From the NCBI GenBank assembly GCA_035575135.1, contig DATLYE010000019.1, forward strand, positions 14,304 to 78,303: DNA of 64,000 nucleotides. Direction: 5' to 3'. The translations under genes and the position numbers were made by a program. The notes under the pieces were generated by a model, which searched no databases, was not told where the DNA came from, and saw nothing but the letters and a program-made list of their open reading frames with translations. This DNA is from JANWXD01 sp035575135. GTDB taxonomy: Bacteria; Acidobacteriota; Terriglobia; Bryobacterales; Bryobacteraceae. Below are positions 33,908 through 43,063 of this stretch, piece by piece (the first letter of the stretch is position 1; the number at the start of each line of letters is the position of its first letter).

Positions 33908-34082
33908 GTGGACTCAAACAGGATGGATTTCTCGCCGGGGATCCCGGGTTCCGGCGATAACCGGAAGGTCTTGGTGGAGAAAAACTTTTAAGAGGACGCG
34001 GGCTTCACCAGGGTCGGAACGGCAAGCGGGTGCAACGTTGTCCGGTTGCGCCGGCGCCGGATCCCACGCCCCCGAGGGGCGG
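33908..34082 (+). other. Untranslated stretch before the terminator, probably non-coding transcript
   Basis: No supported protein gene. It contains a small perfect hairpin, TTCCGG-CGATAA-CCGGAA (33949-33966), and further GC-rich self-complementary pieces. Because a strong plus-strand terminator follows at 34083 and no plus-strand gene lies upstream nearer than the convergently ending UlaG gene, some plus-strand RNA must pass through here. It may be a second small RNA or the 3' part of the 6S-like one. Confidence 0.35.
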
Positions 34083-34140
34083 ACCGCATCGGAAGGGGGG
34101 TTCCACACACCCCGCATCACTTCCGATGCGGTTTTTCTTT
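34083..34140 (+). terminator. Strong intrinsic terminator with two alternative 5' arms
   Basis: A perfect 13-bp stem, ACCGCATCGGAAG (34083-34095) with CTTCCGATGCGGT (34120-34132), is followed by a T-rich tract TTTTTCTTT. Within the 24-nt loop the sequence CCGCATC is repeated (34112-34118) and can pair instead with GATGCGG (34125-34131), giving a smaller hairpin before the same T-tract. It acts on plus-strand transcription only. It is the clearest intrinsic terminator in the window. Confidence 0.85.
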
Positions 34141-34156
34141 GGCCGGCCTGCGGGAT

Positions 34157-34450
34157 TCACCAGGCCAGCGTGCCGGACCGCGGTTCCTCCTCCGGGTTGG
34201 GCAGGTAGAGAGTCTTGCAGCGTTCACAGCGGTAGATCTCCGCGTCGGGGCCAAACTTTTCCTTGACCTCTTCGCCGAAGAAATACCACCGCTTCAGATG
34301 GCCGGCACAAATCTTGCCCTTCTCGGCCTTTTCGTTGCACGCCCGCTGCCGCAGGATCCTCCGTTTCACTTTGGTGCCGTCGCTCAGCACAGCCACAACT
34401 TCAGACTCCGGTGCGGGGGCTCCGGGCAGAGGAAACTTTGCAGCGGCCAT
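34157..34450 (-). CDS. Small Cys-containing protein, unknown
   Basis: A 97-aa protein with C-terminal YRCERCKTLYLPNP, a CxxC knuckle, and an earlier ACNEK...KICAGHLKRW segment. Four cysteines plus a histidine could bind zinc. The N-terminus is Pro/Ala-rich. No known family is recognised. The ATG start has only a weak GAG upstream. It sits between the terminator at 34083-34140 and the divergent sulfatase-like gene, and no other gene shares its strand nearby. Confidence 0.6.
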   Translation of the reverse strand: MAAAKFPLPGAPAPESEVVAVLSDGTKVKRRILRQRACNEKAEKGKICAGHLKRWYFFGEEVKEKFGPDAEIYRCERCKTLYLPNPEEEPRSGTLAW

Positions 34451-34537
34451 AACCAGCTCGAAATGAGAGTATAGCAGTGAAGCCTGCTCTGGGGGGGTGC
34501 GAGCCCGTCCATGGCCGCCTCCGCCCCGTCGAAGTGC

Positions 34538-34543
34538 TATAAT
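34538..34543 (+). promoter_or_regulatory. Consensus -10 of the sulfatase-like gene
   Basis: A perfect TATAAT lies inside the longest open frame but before the GTG codons at 34547 and 34553. If active, the transcript would begin near 34550, making GTG 34553 a leaderless start and excluding ATG 34511. No good -35 is seen. Confidence 0.45.
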
Positions 34544-34552
34544 CGCGTGTCA

Positions 34553-35422
34553 GTGGCCCAGACGATAATCCGTAGGCGCCCCAGGCGCAACAATTACATT
34601 CTCATCATATTTGACAGCTGCCGGTGGGACTCCTTTGTGGCCGCCAGGCCCAAAGTGATGCGCAAGCTCGGACGGGTCGAGCGGCGATGGTCCTATGCCT
34701 CCTGGACTTCGCCCTCCCACTACAATTTCCTGATCGGATTAATGCCGCACACCAGCCCGCGGCATGTGTTCGCTTCCGAGTACTACAAGCGCGAGTTCGT
34801 CAAGTTCAACGAGCGGCTTGGTTGCAACGACTTCGAGTTCAAGTCACTGGTCCCACGCTTGTACCTGCCCGCTTTTCTGAAAGAAACCTTGGGCTATCGT
34901 ACGCACGCCATGGTATCGCTGCCGGTGTTGAACCCCAAGACGGTACTGAATCAAGGGTTTGACACATACAAGCTGATGGAAAAACACAACGACATGCGCG
35001 CCATGCTGCGCGAGATGAAGTTTCCCGAAGACCGCCCCTCGTTTTACTTGCTCAATGTGGGTGAAACCCACTATCCCTACGCGCTGCCGGACGAGCCGCC
35101 GGAGCTTTGGCCGCGCATCAGCGGCGTTCACGGCGTCTTCAAGCACCTGGACGACCATATCGTGGGTGGCAAGCTGCGGACCCGCAAGGAGAAATTCTTC
35201 GACCAGAAGAAACTCGACGAACTGCGGCAGCGCCAGATTCAGGCCGTCCGGTATCTGGACGGTGTCGTCGAAGAACTCTTTGATCTGGTGCCGAAAAACA
35301 CCTATATTACGATCACCTCCGACCACGGCGAGCTCTTTGGCGAGGATGGCTACTTTGGTCACGGTCCGATTCAGCACGAAAAAGTCTTTGAAGTCCCGTT
35401 TGTTGAAGGGAAGCTGCGGTGA
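34553..35422 (+). CDS. Sulfatase/alkaline-phosphatase superfamily hydrolase
   Basis: A 289-aa (from GTG 34553; 303 from ATG 34511) soluble protein of the alkaline phosphatase superfamily. Metal and nucleophile sites are visible as LIIFDSCRWD, SWTSPSHYNFLIG (Thr or Ser in place of the sulfatase formylglycine Cys) and the C-terminal TITSDHGELFGEDGYFGHG. The missing CxPxR motif argues against a true sulfatase; a phosphohydrolase or phosphotransferase is more likely. No signal peptide is present. Its stop overlaps the GTG of the next gene by 4 bp, so the three superfamily members form one operon. Confidence 0.75.
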   Translation: MAQTIIRRRPRRNNYILIIFDSCRWDSFVAARPKVMRKLGRVERRWSYASWTSPSHYNFLIGLMPHTSPRHVFASEYYKREFVKFNERLGCNDFEFKSLVPRLYLPAFLKETLGYRTHAMVSLPVLNPKTVLNQGFDTYKLMEKHNDMRAMLREMKFPEDRPSFYLLNVGETHYPYALPDEPPELWPRISGVHGVFKHLDDHIVGGKLRTRKEKFFDQKKLDELRQRQIQAVRYLDGVVEELFDLVPKNTYITITSDHGELFGEDGYFGHGPIQHEKVFEVPFVEGKLR

Positions 35423-37530
35423 GTGGTCGCGTCCTGCAAAGGTACGCTTTGGCGGCCCTCGTGTTTTGTGCCGCCCTGGCGTGGCTTTGGGGGCGCCCGG
35501 AGCCGGAGCCGGTGCAACTGGCCTACATCGGGCCGGGCGCCGGATTTGCCTTCCTGGGTTCGTTCCTGGCGGTGCTGGCCGGATTCTTCCTGACTCTGGC
35601 GTCGTTGCTGTCATGGCCTTTCCGCATGGCGTGGCGGGCGCTGCGGCGGCGCCAAGGCTTCCGCCATGCGCGAATTCGGAAGCTGATTTTTGTCGGTCTG
35701 GATGGCCTCGACCCGGCGCGCACCGAACGGCTGATGGAGGAGGGCAGGTTGCCCAACCTGGCGCGCCTGCGGGAACACGGCTGCTATCGTCGGCTCCGGA
35801 CGACCTTCCCGGCCCTCTCCCCGGTCGCCTGGTCCACGTTCGCCACGGGCGTCAGTCCGGCGCGCCACAACATCTTCGACTTCCTGAACCGGAATCTGAA
35901 GTCCTATCTGCCTGAGCTGTCCTCAGCCAAGGTCAGCAAACCATCGCGCGTCCTTCGGCTGAAGCGGTGGAGCATCCCCCTGGCGCGCCCGCGAGTCGAG
36001 ATGCGGCGCAAAAGCCAGCCCTTTTGGAAAATTCTCGGCGAACACAACATCGGCTCGACGATCCTGCGGGTGCCGATCACGTTCCCGCCGGAGAAGTTCA
36101 ACGGGCGTTTACTTTCGGCGATGTGTACGCCGGACCTGAAGGGCACCCAGGGAAGTTTCGCCCAGTTCACGACACGGCTGGAGCAGGCGACATTCGAAAG
36201 TGGTGCTCGATACCCGTTGCGCAAGGCAGGCGATGCTCTGGAGGGCGAACTGGAAGGTCCCGAGGATGCTTTCCGCCCGGGCCAGGAACCACTTCGGATC
36301 CGGTTCCGGATCGAGCGCAACGGCGACCAGGGGGCGCTGCTTCGGGTCGGCGGGGCGCGCTACCCGCTGCGTGTCGGCGAATACAGTCCGTGGATCCGCC
36401 TCACGTTTCGTACGGCTGTGGGCGCGACGGTCCAAGGGATCGCCCGTTTCCTGCTGACGGAGACAACCCCCCACGTCTCGGTGTACGTGTCGCCGATTAA
36501 CATCGACCCGGAACGGCCCGCACTTCCTATCGCCCACCCCTCCTACTACGCGGCCTACCTCGCCAAATTGCTGGGTCCCTATGCCACGCTCGGCATGGCG
36601 GAAGACACTTGGGCACTGAACGAAGGGGTCATAGACGAGGAAGCTTTCCTCAAGCAGGCCTACCTGATCTTCGAGGAGCGCAAGGCCATGTTCCTGAGCG
36701 CGCTGGAGCGGACGCGGCGCGGCGTGGTGGCGTGCGTCTTCGACACCAGCGACCGGATCCAGCACATGTTCTACCGCCACAGCGGTGGCAACGGACGATT
36801 CGGCCGCGTCATCGACGAGATGTACGTGAAGATGGACGAGCTGGTCGGTCAGGTGATGAGGTACGTGGATCCCGGCACGGTGCTGTTCGTGCTTTCGGAT
36901 CACGGCTTCTGCTCCTTCCGGCGCGGCGTCAACCTGAACGCGTGGCTCTGGAAGCATGGGTATCTTGCGGTGAAGGAGGGCGAGCGACCCGGGCCGTATT
37001 TCCAAGGGGTGGATTGGAACCGCACGCGGGCTTACACACTGGGGCTCGGCGGCCTGTATCTGAACCTCAAGGGGCGCGAGGCGTGCGGCGTTGTCTCCCC
37101 GGGCCGGGAAGCCGACGCGCTCAAAAACGAACTCATCGAAAAGCTCAGCGGGCTTCGGGACGAGCAGGAAGGGCAGATCGCCATCCGACGCCTGTACGCT
37201 GCCAGCGATCTGTACCGCGGACCGTACCTGGAGGCGGCGCCGGATCTGATTGTGGGCTATAACGACGGGTATCGCACTTCCTGGGAGGCGGCGGTCGGCC
37301 ACGTCACCGCCGAGGTCTTCAGTGACAACCGCAAGGCCTGGAGCGGCGACCATTCCGTGGATCCGTTTCTGGTGCCGGGCGTGCTGTTTTCCAACCGGAA
37401 GATTCCGGCCGAATCGCCGGGAATCGAAGACCTGGCGCCGACCGCGCTGGACCTGTTCGGGGTGCCGGTTCCGGCGTGGATGGAGGGCAAGCCGCTCATC
37501 GCCCCTGAAGAAGCGAGGACCGCGGCCTGA
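35419..37530 (+). CDS. Membrane-bound type I phosphodiesterase/nucleotide pyrophosphatase-like protein, copy 1
   Basis: A 703-aa protein with two N-terminal membrane helices (about residues 9-25 and 42-65) and a large catalytic domain. It begins with LIFVGLDGLDPARTERLMEEG, has the nucleophile block LSPVAWSTFATGVSPARHNIFDF (Thr in STF) and closes with VLSDHGFCSF and a late SGDHS. This matches the type I phosphodiesterase/alkaline phosphatase family common in Acidobacteriota and Planctomycetota. A GTG start overlaps the upstream stop. The next gene is a paralogue along most of its length. The substrate is unknown; phosphate esters or sugar phosphates in the periplasm are likely. Confidence 0.8.
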   Translation: MSGRVLQRYALAALVFCAALAWLWGRPEPEPVQLAYIGPGAGFAFLGSFLAVLAGFFLTLASLLSWPFRMAWRALRRRQGFRHARIRKLIFVGLDGLDPARTERLMEEGRLPNLARLREHGCYRRLRTTFPALSPVAWSTFATGVSPARHNIFDFLNRNLKSYLPELSSAKVSKPSRVLRLKRWSIPLARPRVEMRRKSQPFWKILGEHNIGSTILRVPITFPPEKFNGRLLSAMCTPDLKGTQGSFAQFTTRLEQATFESGARYPLRKAGDALEGELEGPEDAFRPGQEPLRIRFRIERNGDQGALLRVGGARYPLRVGEYSPWIRLTFRTAVGATVQGIARFLLTETTPHVSVYVSPINIDPERPALPIAHPSYYAAYLAKLLGPYATLGMAEDTWALNEGVIDEEAFLKQAYLIFEERKAMFLSALERTRRGVVACVFDTSDRIQHMFYRHSGGNGRFGRVIDEMYVKMDELVGQVMRYVDPGTVLFVLSDHGFCSFRRGVNLNAWLWKHGYLAVKEGERPGPYFQGVDWNRTRAYTLGLGGLYLNLKGREACGVVSPGREADALKNELIEKLSGLRDEQEGQIAIRRLYAASDLYRGPYLEAAPDLIVGYNDGYRTSWEAAVGHVTAEVFSDNRKAWSGDHSVDPFLVPGVLFSNRKIPAESPGIEDLAPTALDLFGVPVPAWMEGKPLIAPEEARTAA

Positions 37531-39458
37531 TGCGGCGGTCTGGCAGGACACAGTGCTGGATCTGGGCGGCGATCGCGGGGCTGCTGGCGGCAGTAGGCTG
37601 CGGAACGTCCTCTTCCGCTTCCGCTGCCCGCGGCAAACGGGTCATCGTTTTGGGGATCGACGCCATGGATCCGGCGTTCCTCGAGCGCCACTGGGAGGCG
37701 CTGCCGAATCTGGATCGCCTGCGGCGCAGCGGGAGCTTCCACCGGCTCGCGACGACGATTCCGCCCCAGAGCCCGGTGGCATGGTCCACGTTCATCACCG
37801 GCATGGATCCGGGCGGGCACGGCATTTTTGACTTTGTGCACCGGGATCCGCTGACGCGCATGCCGCTGTCCTCCATGGCCGAAACGGAACCTCCCAAACG
37901 CACGCTGCCTCTGGGGCCGTACGAAATCCCGCTGTCGGGCGCCACCGTCAAGCGATTCCGGCGGGGAGAAGCGTTCTGGCAGATCCTGGCCGCCCGCGGC
38001 ATTCCGGTAACCATCCTTCGGATGCCGAACAATTTTCCGCCCGTGGAGTGCGAAGGCCGCACGCTGGCAGGAATGGGCGTGCCGGACTTGCGGGGCACCT
38101 TCGGCACGTTCACCTTTTTTACGAGCGAGCCCGGCGCCGTAACCCGCGAGGTGGCGGGAGGGCGCATCCTGGCGGTCTCCCCAAAGGGGAACCATGCCGA
38201 ACTGGTGCTGACGGGCCCGGCCAACACGCTTCGTAAAGACCGGCAGCCGGCTACGGTGCGGATCTCCGTAGATGTCGATCCTCACATGCCGGTCGCCGTG
38301 TTTCGCGTTGAGGGCCACGAGTTCGTCCTCCAGCAAGGGGAGTGGTCCGGATGGATCCGCGTCCGGTTTGCCCTCATCCCGGGACTGGCGGATGCCGCCG
38401 GCATGCTTCGCGTGTATGCCAGGCGGCTGAGGCCTCATCTGGAAATTTATGTGTCGCCGCTCAATCTGGATCCGGCGGATCCCGAGATGCCGATATCCAC
38501 TCCGCCGTCCTACAGTCGCGAGCTGGCGCGGGCCGTCGGTCCGTTTTACACGCAGGGCATGGCGGAAGACACTGCGGCGCTGCGGCGGGGCGTGTTTACG
38601 CTGGAGGAATACCTGCGGCAGAGCCGCATGGTTTCCGAAGAACATCTGAAGCTGTTGCGCTTCGAACTGGGCCGCTTCCGGGACGGGCTGCTGTTCTTCC
38701 ACTTTTTCGGCGTGGATCAAGACTCCCACATCTTGTGGGGCAAGTATGAAGACAAGCTTCTGGAGACGTACAAGCTCGCCGACGCCGCCGTGGGCGAGGT
38801 GCTGCGCAAGGCGCCGGACGCCACGATCGTCGTCATGTCGGACCACGGTTTTTCGCGCTTCGACCGCGCCGTACACCTGAACACGTGGCTGTGGAAAGAA
38901 GGGTTCCTCGAACTCGACGATCCGTCCAGCGCCTCCAACCAGGAGTTGTTCCCGCACGTGGACTGGAGCCGCACTCAGGCCTATTCTCTCGGTCTGAATG
39001 CGGTGTACCTGAATCTGGCGGGCCGGGAACAGGGCGGGATCGTCGAGCCGGGTGAGGAGGCCGAGCGCATCCTGGAAGCCATTCGTGAGCGGCTGCTGGC
39101 CTGGCGGGACCCGGCCGATAACCGCCGCGTGGTGGATGCGGTATACCGGGCGCGGGACGTCTATCACGGCCCGGCCCTGTCCGCGGCTCCCGACCTGATC
39201 GTCGGCTGGGCGCCGGGCTACCGGTCCTCCTGGCAGACCGCGCTGGGTGCGGTGCCGCCCCAGGTCCTGGAGGACAACACCGAGGAGTGGCGCGGGGACC
39301 ACTGTATCGCGGCGGAGCGTGTTCCGGGAGTCTTGATCACCAACCGCAAGGTCCGCCGTCCGGATCCCCGCCTGGCGGACCTTACGGTGACGCTGCTCGG
39401 CGAATTCGGCGTGCCCCCGCCGCCGCAGATGCGCGGGCGGCCGCTGCTGGGAGGGTAA
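37530..39458 (+). CDS. Lipoprotein type I phosphodiesterase-like protein, copy 2
   Basis: A 642-aa paralogue of the preceding protein. Here the N-terminus is a lipoprotein signal with the lipobox LAAVGC (Cys 24). The catalytic domain has VIVLGIDAMDPAFLERH, QSPVAWSTFITGMDPGGHGIFDF, VMSDHGFSRFDRAVHLN and a late RGDHC. Both copies share the DW.RT.AY.LGL..YLNL block. A 1-bp overlap (TGATG) with copy 1 shows coupling. Tandem duplication with different anchoring (helices versus lipid) suggests the two work at different sides or different membranes. Confidence 0.8.
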   Translation: MRRSGRTQCWIWAAIAGLLAAVGCGTSSSASAARGKRVIVLGIDAMDPAFLERHWEALPNLDRLRRSGSFHRLATTIPPQSPVAWSTFITGMDPGGHGIFDFVHRDPLTRMPLSSMAETEPPKRTLPLGPYEIPLSGATVKRFRRGEAFWQILAARGIPVTILRMPNNFPPVECEGRTLAGMGVPDLRGTFGTFTFFTSEPGAVTREVAGGRILAVSPKGNHAELVLTGPANTLRKDRQPATVRISVDVDPHMPVAVFRVEGHEFVLQQGEWSGWIRVRFALIPGLADAAGMLRVYARRLRPHLEIYVSPLNLDPADPEMPISTPPSYSRELARAVGPFYTQGMAEDTAALRRGVFTLEEYLRQSRMVSEEHLKLLRFELGRFRDGLLFFHFFGVDQDSHILWGKYEDKLLETYKLADAAVGEVLRKAPDATIVVMSDHGFSRFDRAVHLNTWLWKEGFLELDDPSSASNQELFPHVDWSRTQAYSLGLNAVYLNLAGREQGGIVEPGEEAERILEAIRERLLAWRDPADNRRVVDAVYRARDVYHGPALSAAPDLIVGWAPGYRSSWQTALGAVPPQVLEDNTEEWRGDHCIAAERVPGVLITNRKVRRPDPRLADLTVTLLGEFGVPPPPQMRGRPLLGG

Positions 39459-39466
39459 GCAGGGGT

Positions 39467-39658
39467 ATGTTGCGAACGACAGTCAAATTGAACAAGGCGC
39501 TCTGGCAGCGAGTGAAACGCTGCGCGGAAAAGGAAGGGTACAGTTCGGTGGACGAGTTTGTCCAGCATGTGCTCGAAAAGGAGACGGCGCGCATCGAGGA
39601 GGCCGAGTCCAACGAAGAGATCGCGCGCAAGCTGAAAGGCCTCGGTTACCTGGAGTGA
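39467..39658 (+). CDS. 63-aa ribbon-helix-helix-like protein with a sulfatase-type tail
   Basis: A small basic protein that begins MLRTTVKLNKALWQRVKRCAEKEG, a beta-strand followed by a helix as in ribbon-helix-helix regulators, then SSVDEFVQHVLEKE. The last residues IARKLKGLGYLE match the LKxLGYL motif often seen at the C-terminus of sulfatase-like proteins of this type of bacterium. It may be a local regulator or a subunit for the phosphodiesterase-like proteins upstream. An AGCAGGGG Shine-Dalgarno sequence precedes the ATG. It lies 8 bp after copy 2 in the same operon. Confidence 0.7.
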   Translation: MLRTTVKLNKALWQRVKRCAEKEGYSSVDEFVQHVLEKETARIEEAESNEEIARKLKGLGYLE

Positions 39659-39674
39659 ACACGGGAAAGGGCGT

Positions 39675-40484
39675 GTGGAGTCTCTGCTGGGCGCGCTGAG
39701 CGCGGTGGCGCGAGAGGTTTTTGGCCTGCTCGAGGAAGTTCCCCCGATGATCAGTCTGACGGCGGTAAGTGCGCTGGCGGGAATCGGCATGTTGTGGGTG
39801 TTTGGGAGACTTTCCCGTCAGGAGGACATCCGCAGGGTGAAGCGCGAGCTGGCGGCCTGCCTCTACGAGATCCGTCTGTTTGCCGAAGAGCCGTGGTTGA
39901 TTCTGCGGGCGCAGAAACGGCTCCTGGCCGGCACGGCACGATATGTCGCACTGATGTTTCCGCCGGCGATGATTCTGGCAGTTCCGATGCTGCTGGTTCT
40001 GGTGCACCTGGATGCCTTCTACGGTCGTTCTCCGCTTGCGGTCGGAGAAGCCGCACTGGTGACGGTGCAGGTTGACCGTATGGACGGGGCCCCATTGGTC
40101 CTGGAGCCCCCGGCGCGCATCCAGGTCGAGACGCCGCCGGTGCACGTTTGGCGGGAAGGGAAAGTCGTGTGGCGCATCCGGCCGGAGGGGGAAACGGAGG
40201 GGAATTTGCGCTTGCGGCTGGCGGGCCGGACCTATGAGAAACAAATCGTCTCGGGTCCGGGTCCGCGTTATCTGGTCGGGCGCCGGGTCCGTTCCTTCCG
40301 GGAGTGGATGCTGACGCCCGGCGAGCGGCGGTTGCCGGAAGGACCCGTGGAGGCGATTGAAATCACCTACCCTCCGGCGCAGGTGGGCTGGGAACCGTTC
40401 GCGTTTCACTGGCTGATCTGGTTTCTGGTGATTTCGCTGGCCAGCGCCTGGGCCTTCCGGGGGGTGCTGGGCGTGGCCCTGTGA
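39675..40484 (+). CDS. Membrane protein of unknown function
   Basis: A 269-aa protein. A first helix (about residues 18-37) leads to a basic cytoplasmic helix pair, then a second helix (about 92-112). A beta-rich extracytoplasmic domain (about 115-235) follows, and a last helix (WLIWFLVISLASAWAF). The layout of helix, charged helical hairpin and helix resembles EMC3/TMCO1-type or DUF106-like proteins, but the match is only topological. It is the last gene of the 34.5-40.5 kb operon, 16 bp after the small RHH-like gene, and is followed by a GC-rich hairpin. Confidence 0.65.
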   Translation: MESLLGALSAVAREVFGLLEEVPPMISLTAVSALAGIGMLWVFGRLSRQEDIRRVKRELAACLYEIRLFAEEPWLILRAQKRLLAGTARYVALMFPPAMILAVPMLLVLVHLDAFYGRSPLAVGEAALVTVQVDRMDGAPLVLEPPARIQVETPPVHVWREGKVVWRIRPEGETEGNLRLRLAGRTYEKQIVSGPGPRYLVGRRVRSFREWMLTPGERRLPEGPVEAIEITYPPAQVGWEPFAFHWLIWFLVISLASAWAFRGVLGVAL

Positions 40485-40486
40485 AG

Positions 40487-40527
40487 CTCCGGCGCACCAG
40501 AATCGCGTGGGTGGAGAGGCGCCGGAG
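40487..40527 (+). other. GC-rich hairpin after the phosphodiesterase operon
   Basis: CTCCGGCGC (40487-40495) pairs perfectly with GCGCCGGAG (40519-40527), 9 bp with a 23-nt loop, directly after the stop of the membrane protein gene. No T-tract follows, so it is not a standard intrinsic terminator. It may protect the 3' end or assist Rho-dependent ending. Confidence 0.5.
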
Positions 40528-40530
40528 TTC

Positions 40531-40539
40531 TGCTAAACT
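40531..40539 (+). promoter_or_regulatory. Extended -10 promoter of metK
   Basis: TGCTAAACT carries the TGn extension and a TAAACT -10 (40534-40539). Transcription would start near 40546. The remaining leader has only room for the Shine-Dalgarno sequence (GAGGAGG, 40564-40570), so no SAM riboswitch is present. Confidence 0.45.
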
Positions 40540-40575
40540 TGTCGTTTCGCCGCTGAGCAAATCGAGGAGGTTCGT

Positions 40576-41733
<1,158 letters not shown>

Positions 41734-41766
41734 CGCAGAGCCGAAGCAATTCGGGGGAGGAAAGCC

Positions 41767-43047
41767 ATGTCGGCCGAAACGCAAGTACCAACCAGTTTTG
41801 ACGTGCGCGATCTCGGTCTTGCCGAGGCGGGCAAGCGCCGCACGGAGTGGGCCGCTCAGTTCATGCCGGTGCTGCGCTCCATCCGCAAGGAATTCATCAA
41901 GCGGCAGCCCCTGGAGGGCGTACGGATTGCGGCCTGCCTGCACGTCACCACGGAAACGGCCAATCTGATGATCACGCTACGGGACGGGGGCGCGTCCGTC
42001 GTGCTGTGCGCCTCCAACCCGCTTTCCACGCAGGATGACGTCGCGGCGGCGCTGGTGCGCGATTACGGCATTCCGGTCTACGCCATCAAGGGAGAAAACC
42101 ACGAGGTCTACTATTCCCACATCGCCGCCGCCCTGGAGCACCGCCCGCACATTACGATGGATGACGGCGCCGACCTGGTGACCACCCTGCACACCAAGCG
42201 GCAGGACATCGCCGGGGAAGTCTTCGGGGGTACGGAGGAGACCACCACGGGGGTGATCCGGCTGCGCGCCATGGCGCGCGAAGGCGTGTTGCGGTATCCC
42301 ATTATCGCCGTCAACGACGCCCAGACCAAGCATCTGTTTGACAACCGTTACGGGACGGGCCAGAGCACCGTGGACGGGATCATCCGGGCCACGAACGTCC
42401 TGCTGGCCGGCTCGACCGTGGTGGTGGCAGGCTATGGCTGGTGCGGGCGGGGCGTCGCGCTCCGGGCGCGCGGCATGGGGGCCAATGTGGTCGTGACGGA
42501 AGTGGACCCCATCAAGGCTTTGGAAGCGGTCATGGACGGCTATCGCGTCATGTCCATGGCGCAGGCTGCCGAAATCGGCGACGTGTTCATCACGGTGAGC
42601 GGCAACAAGAGCGTCATCGGAGCGGAACACTTCCAGCGCATGAAGGACGGGGCCATCCTTTGCAATTCCGGACATTTCAACGTGGAAATTGACCTGGAGG
42701 CGCTCGGCCGTCTGGCTTCCTCCCGGCGCCCGGTGCGCGAGTTCGTGGAGGAATACGCTTTGCGCGACGGCCGGCGCATCTACCTGCTGGGCCAGGGGCG
42801 ACTCATCAACCTTGCGGCGGCGGAGGGACATCCGGCTTCAGTGATGGACATGAGTTTCGCCAATCAAGCGCTGGCCGTCGAGTACCTGGTGGCGCACAGG
42901 GGAGAACTGGAGAAGAAGGTCTACCCCGTCCCCGATCAGCTCGACCGGCAGGTGGCGCAACTGAAGCTTGAGGCAATGGGTGTGCAGATCGACCGCCTCA
43001 CTCCGGAGCAGGAGCAGTATCTGGCTTCTTGGTCGGAGGGTACCTAG
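41767..43047 (+). CDS. ahcY: Adenosylhomocysteinase
   Basis: A 426-aa NAD-dependent enzyme splitting S-adenosylhomocysteine into adenosine and homocysteine, keeping methyltransferases free of product inhibition. Family landmarks are CLHVTTETANLM (about residues 58-69), the NAD-binding VVVAGYGWCGRGVA (about 218-231), CNSGHFNVEID and the C-terminal GHPASVMDMSFANQ. The metK-ahcY pair forms one methyl-cycle operon; the ATG has a GGGAGGAAAG leader. Confidence 0.97.
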   Translation: MSAETQVPTSFDVRDLGLAEAGKRRTEWAAQFMPVLRSIRKEFIKRQPLEGVRIAACLHVTTETANLMITLRDGGASVVLCASNPLSTQDDVAAALVRDYGIPVYAIKGENHEVYYSHIAAALEHRPHITMDDGADLVTTLHTKRQDIAGEVFGGTEETTTGVIRLRAMAREGVLRYPIIAVNDAQTKHLFDNRYGTGQSTVDGIIRATNVLLAGSTVVVAGYGWCGRGVALRARGMGANVVVTEVDPIKALEAVMDGYRVMSMAQAAEIGDVFITVSGNKSVIGAEHFQRMKDGAILCNSGHFNVEIDLEALGRLASSRRPVREFVEEYALRDGRRIYLLGQGRLINLAAAEGHPASVMDMSFANQALAVEYLVAHRGELEKKVYPVPDQLDRQVAQLKLEAMGVQIDRLTPEQEQYLASWSEGT

Positions 43048-43063
43048 CCGGCTCACCCCTTCC

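Noticed and set aside
33685..33960. 91-codon open frame through the 6S-like stem
   Set aside because: No Shine-Dalgarno sequence, Cys/His-rich random-looking protein, and a long RNA pairing explains the region better.
33995..34035. Signal recognition particle RNA (GGAA loop near 34016)
   Set aside because: A GGAA and a CCAGG-like stretch are present, but the conserved AGCAGCC 3' side and correct tetraloop pairing are missing.
33685..34140. RNase P RNA or tmRNA in the gene-free block
   Set aside because: Neither the GAGGAAAGTCCG core of RNase P RNA nor the tRNA-like 3' end of tmRNA is found on either strand.
34511..34552. Longer N-terminus of the sulfatase-like protein from ATG 34511
   Set aside because: A perfect TATAAT lies between this ATG and the conserved part, and no Shine-Dalgarno sequence precedes the ATG; GTG 34553 is preferred, although the ATG cannot be excluded.
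37257..39302. 681-codon open frame antisense to phosphodiesterase copy 2
   Set aside because: Crosses two real genes, lacks motifs and signals, and has shadow-like composition.
40485..40575. SAM riboswitch before metK
   Set aside because: The leader after the promoter is about 30 nt, and no conserved SAM or SAH switch core is visible.
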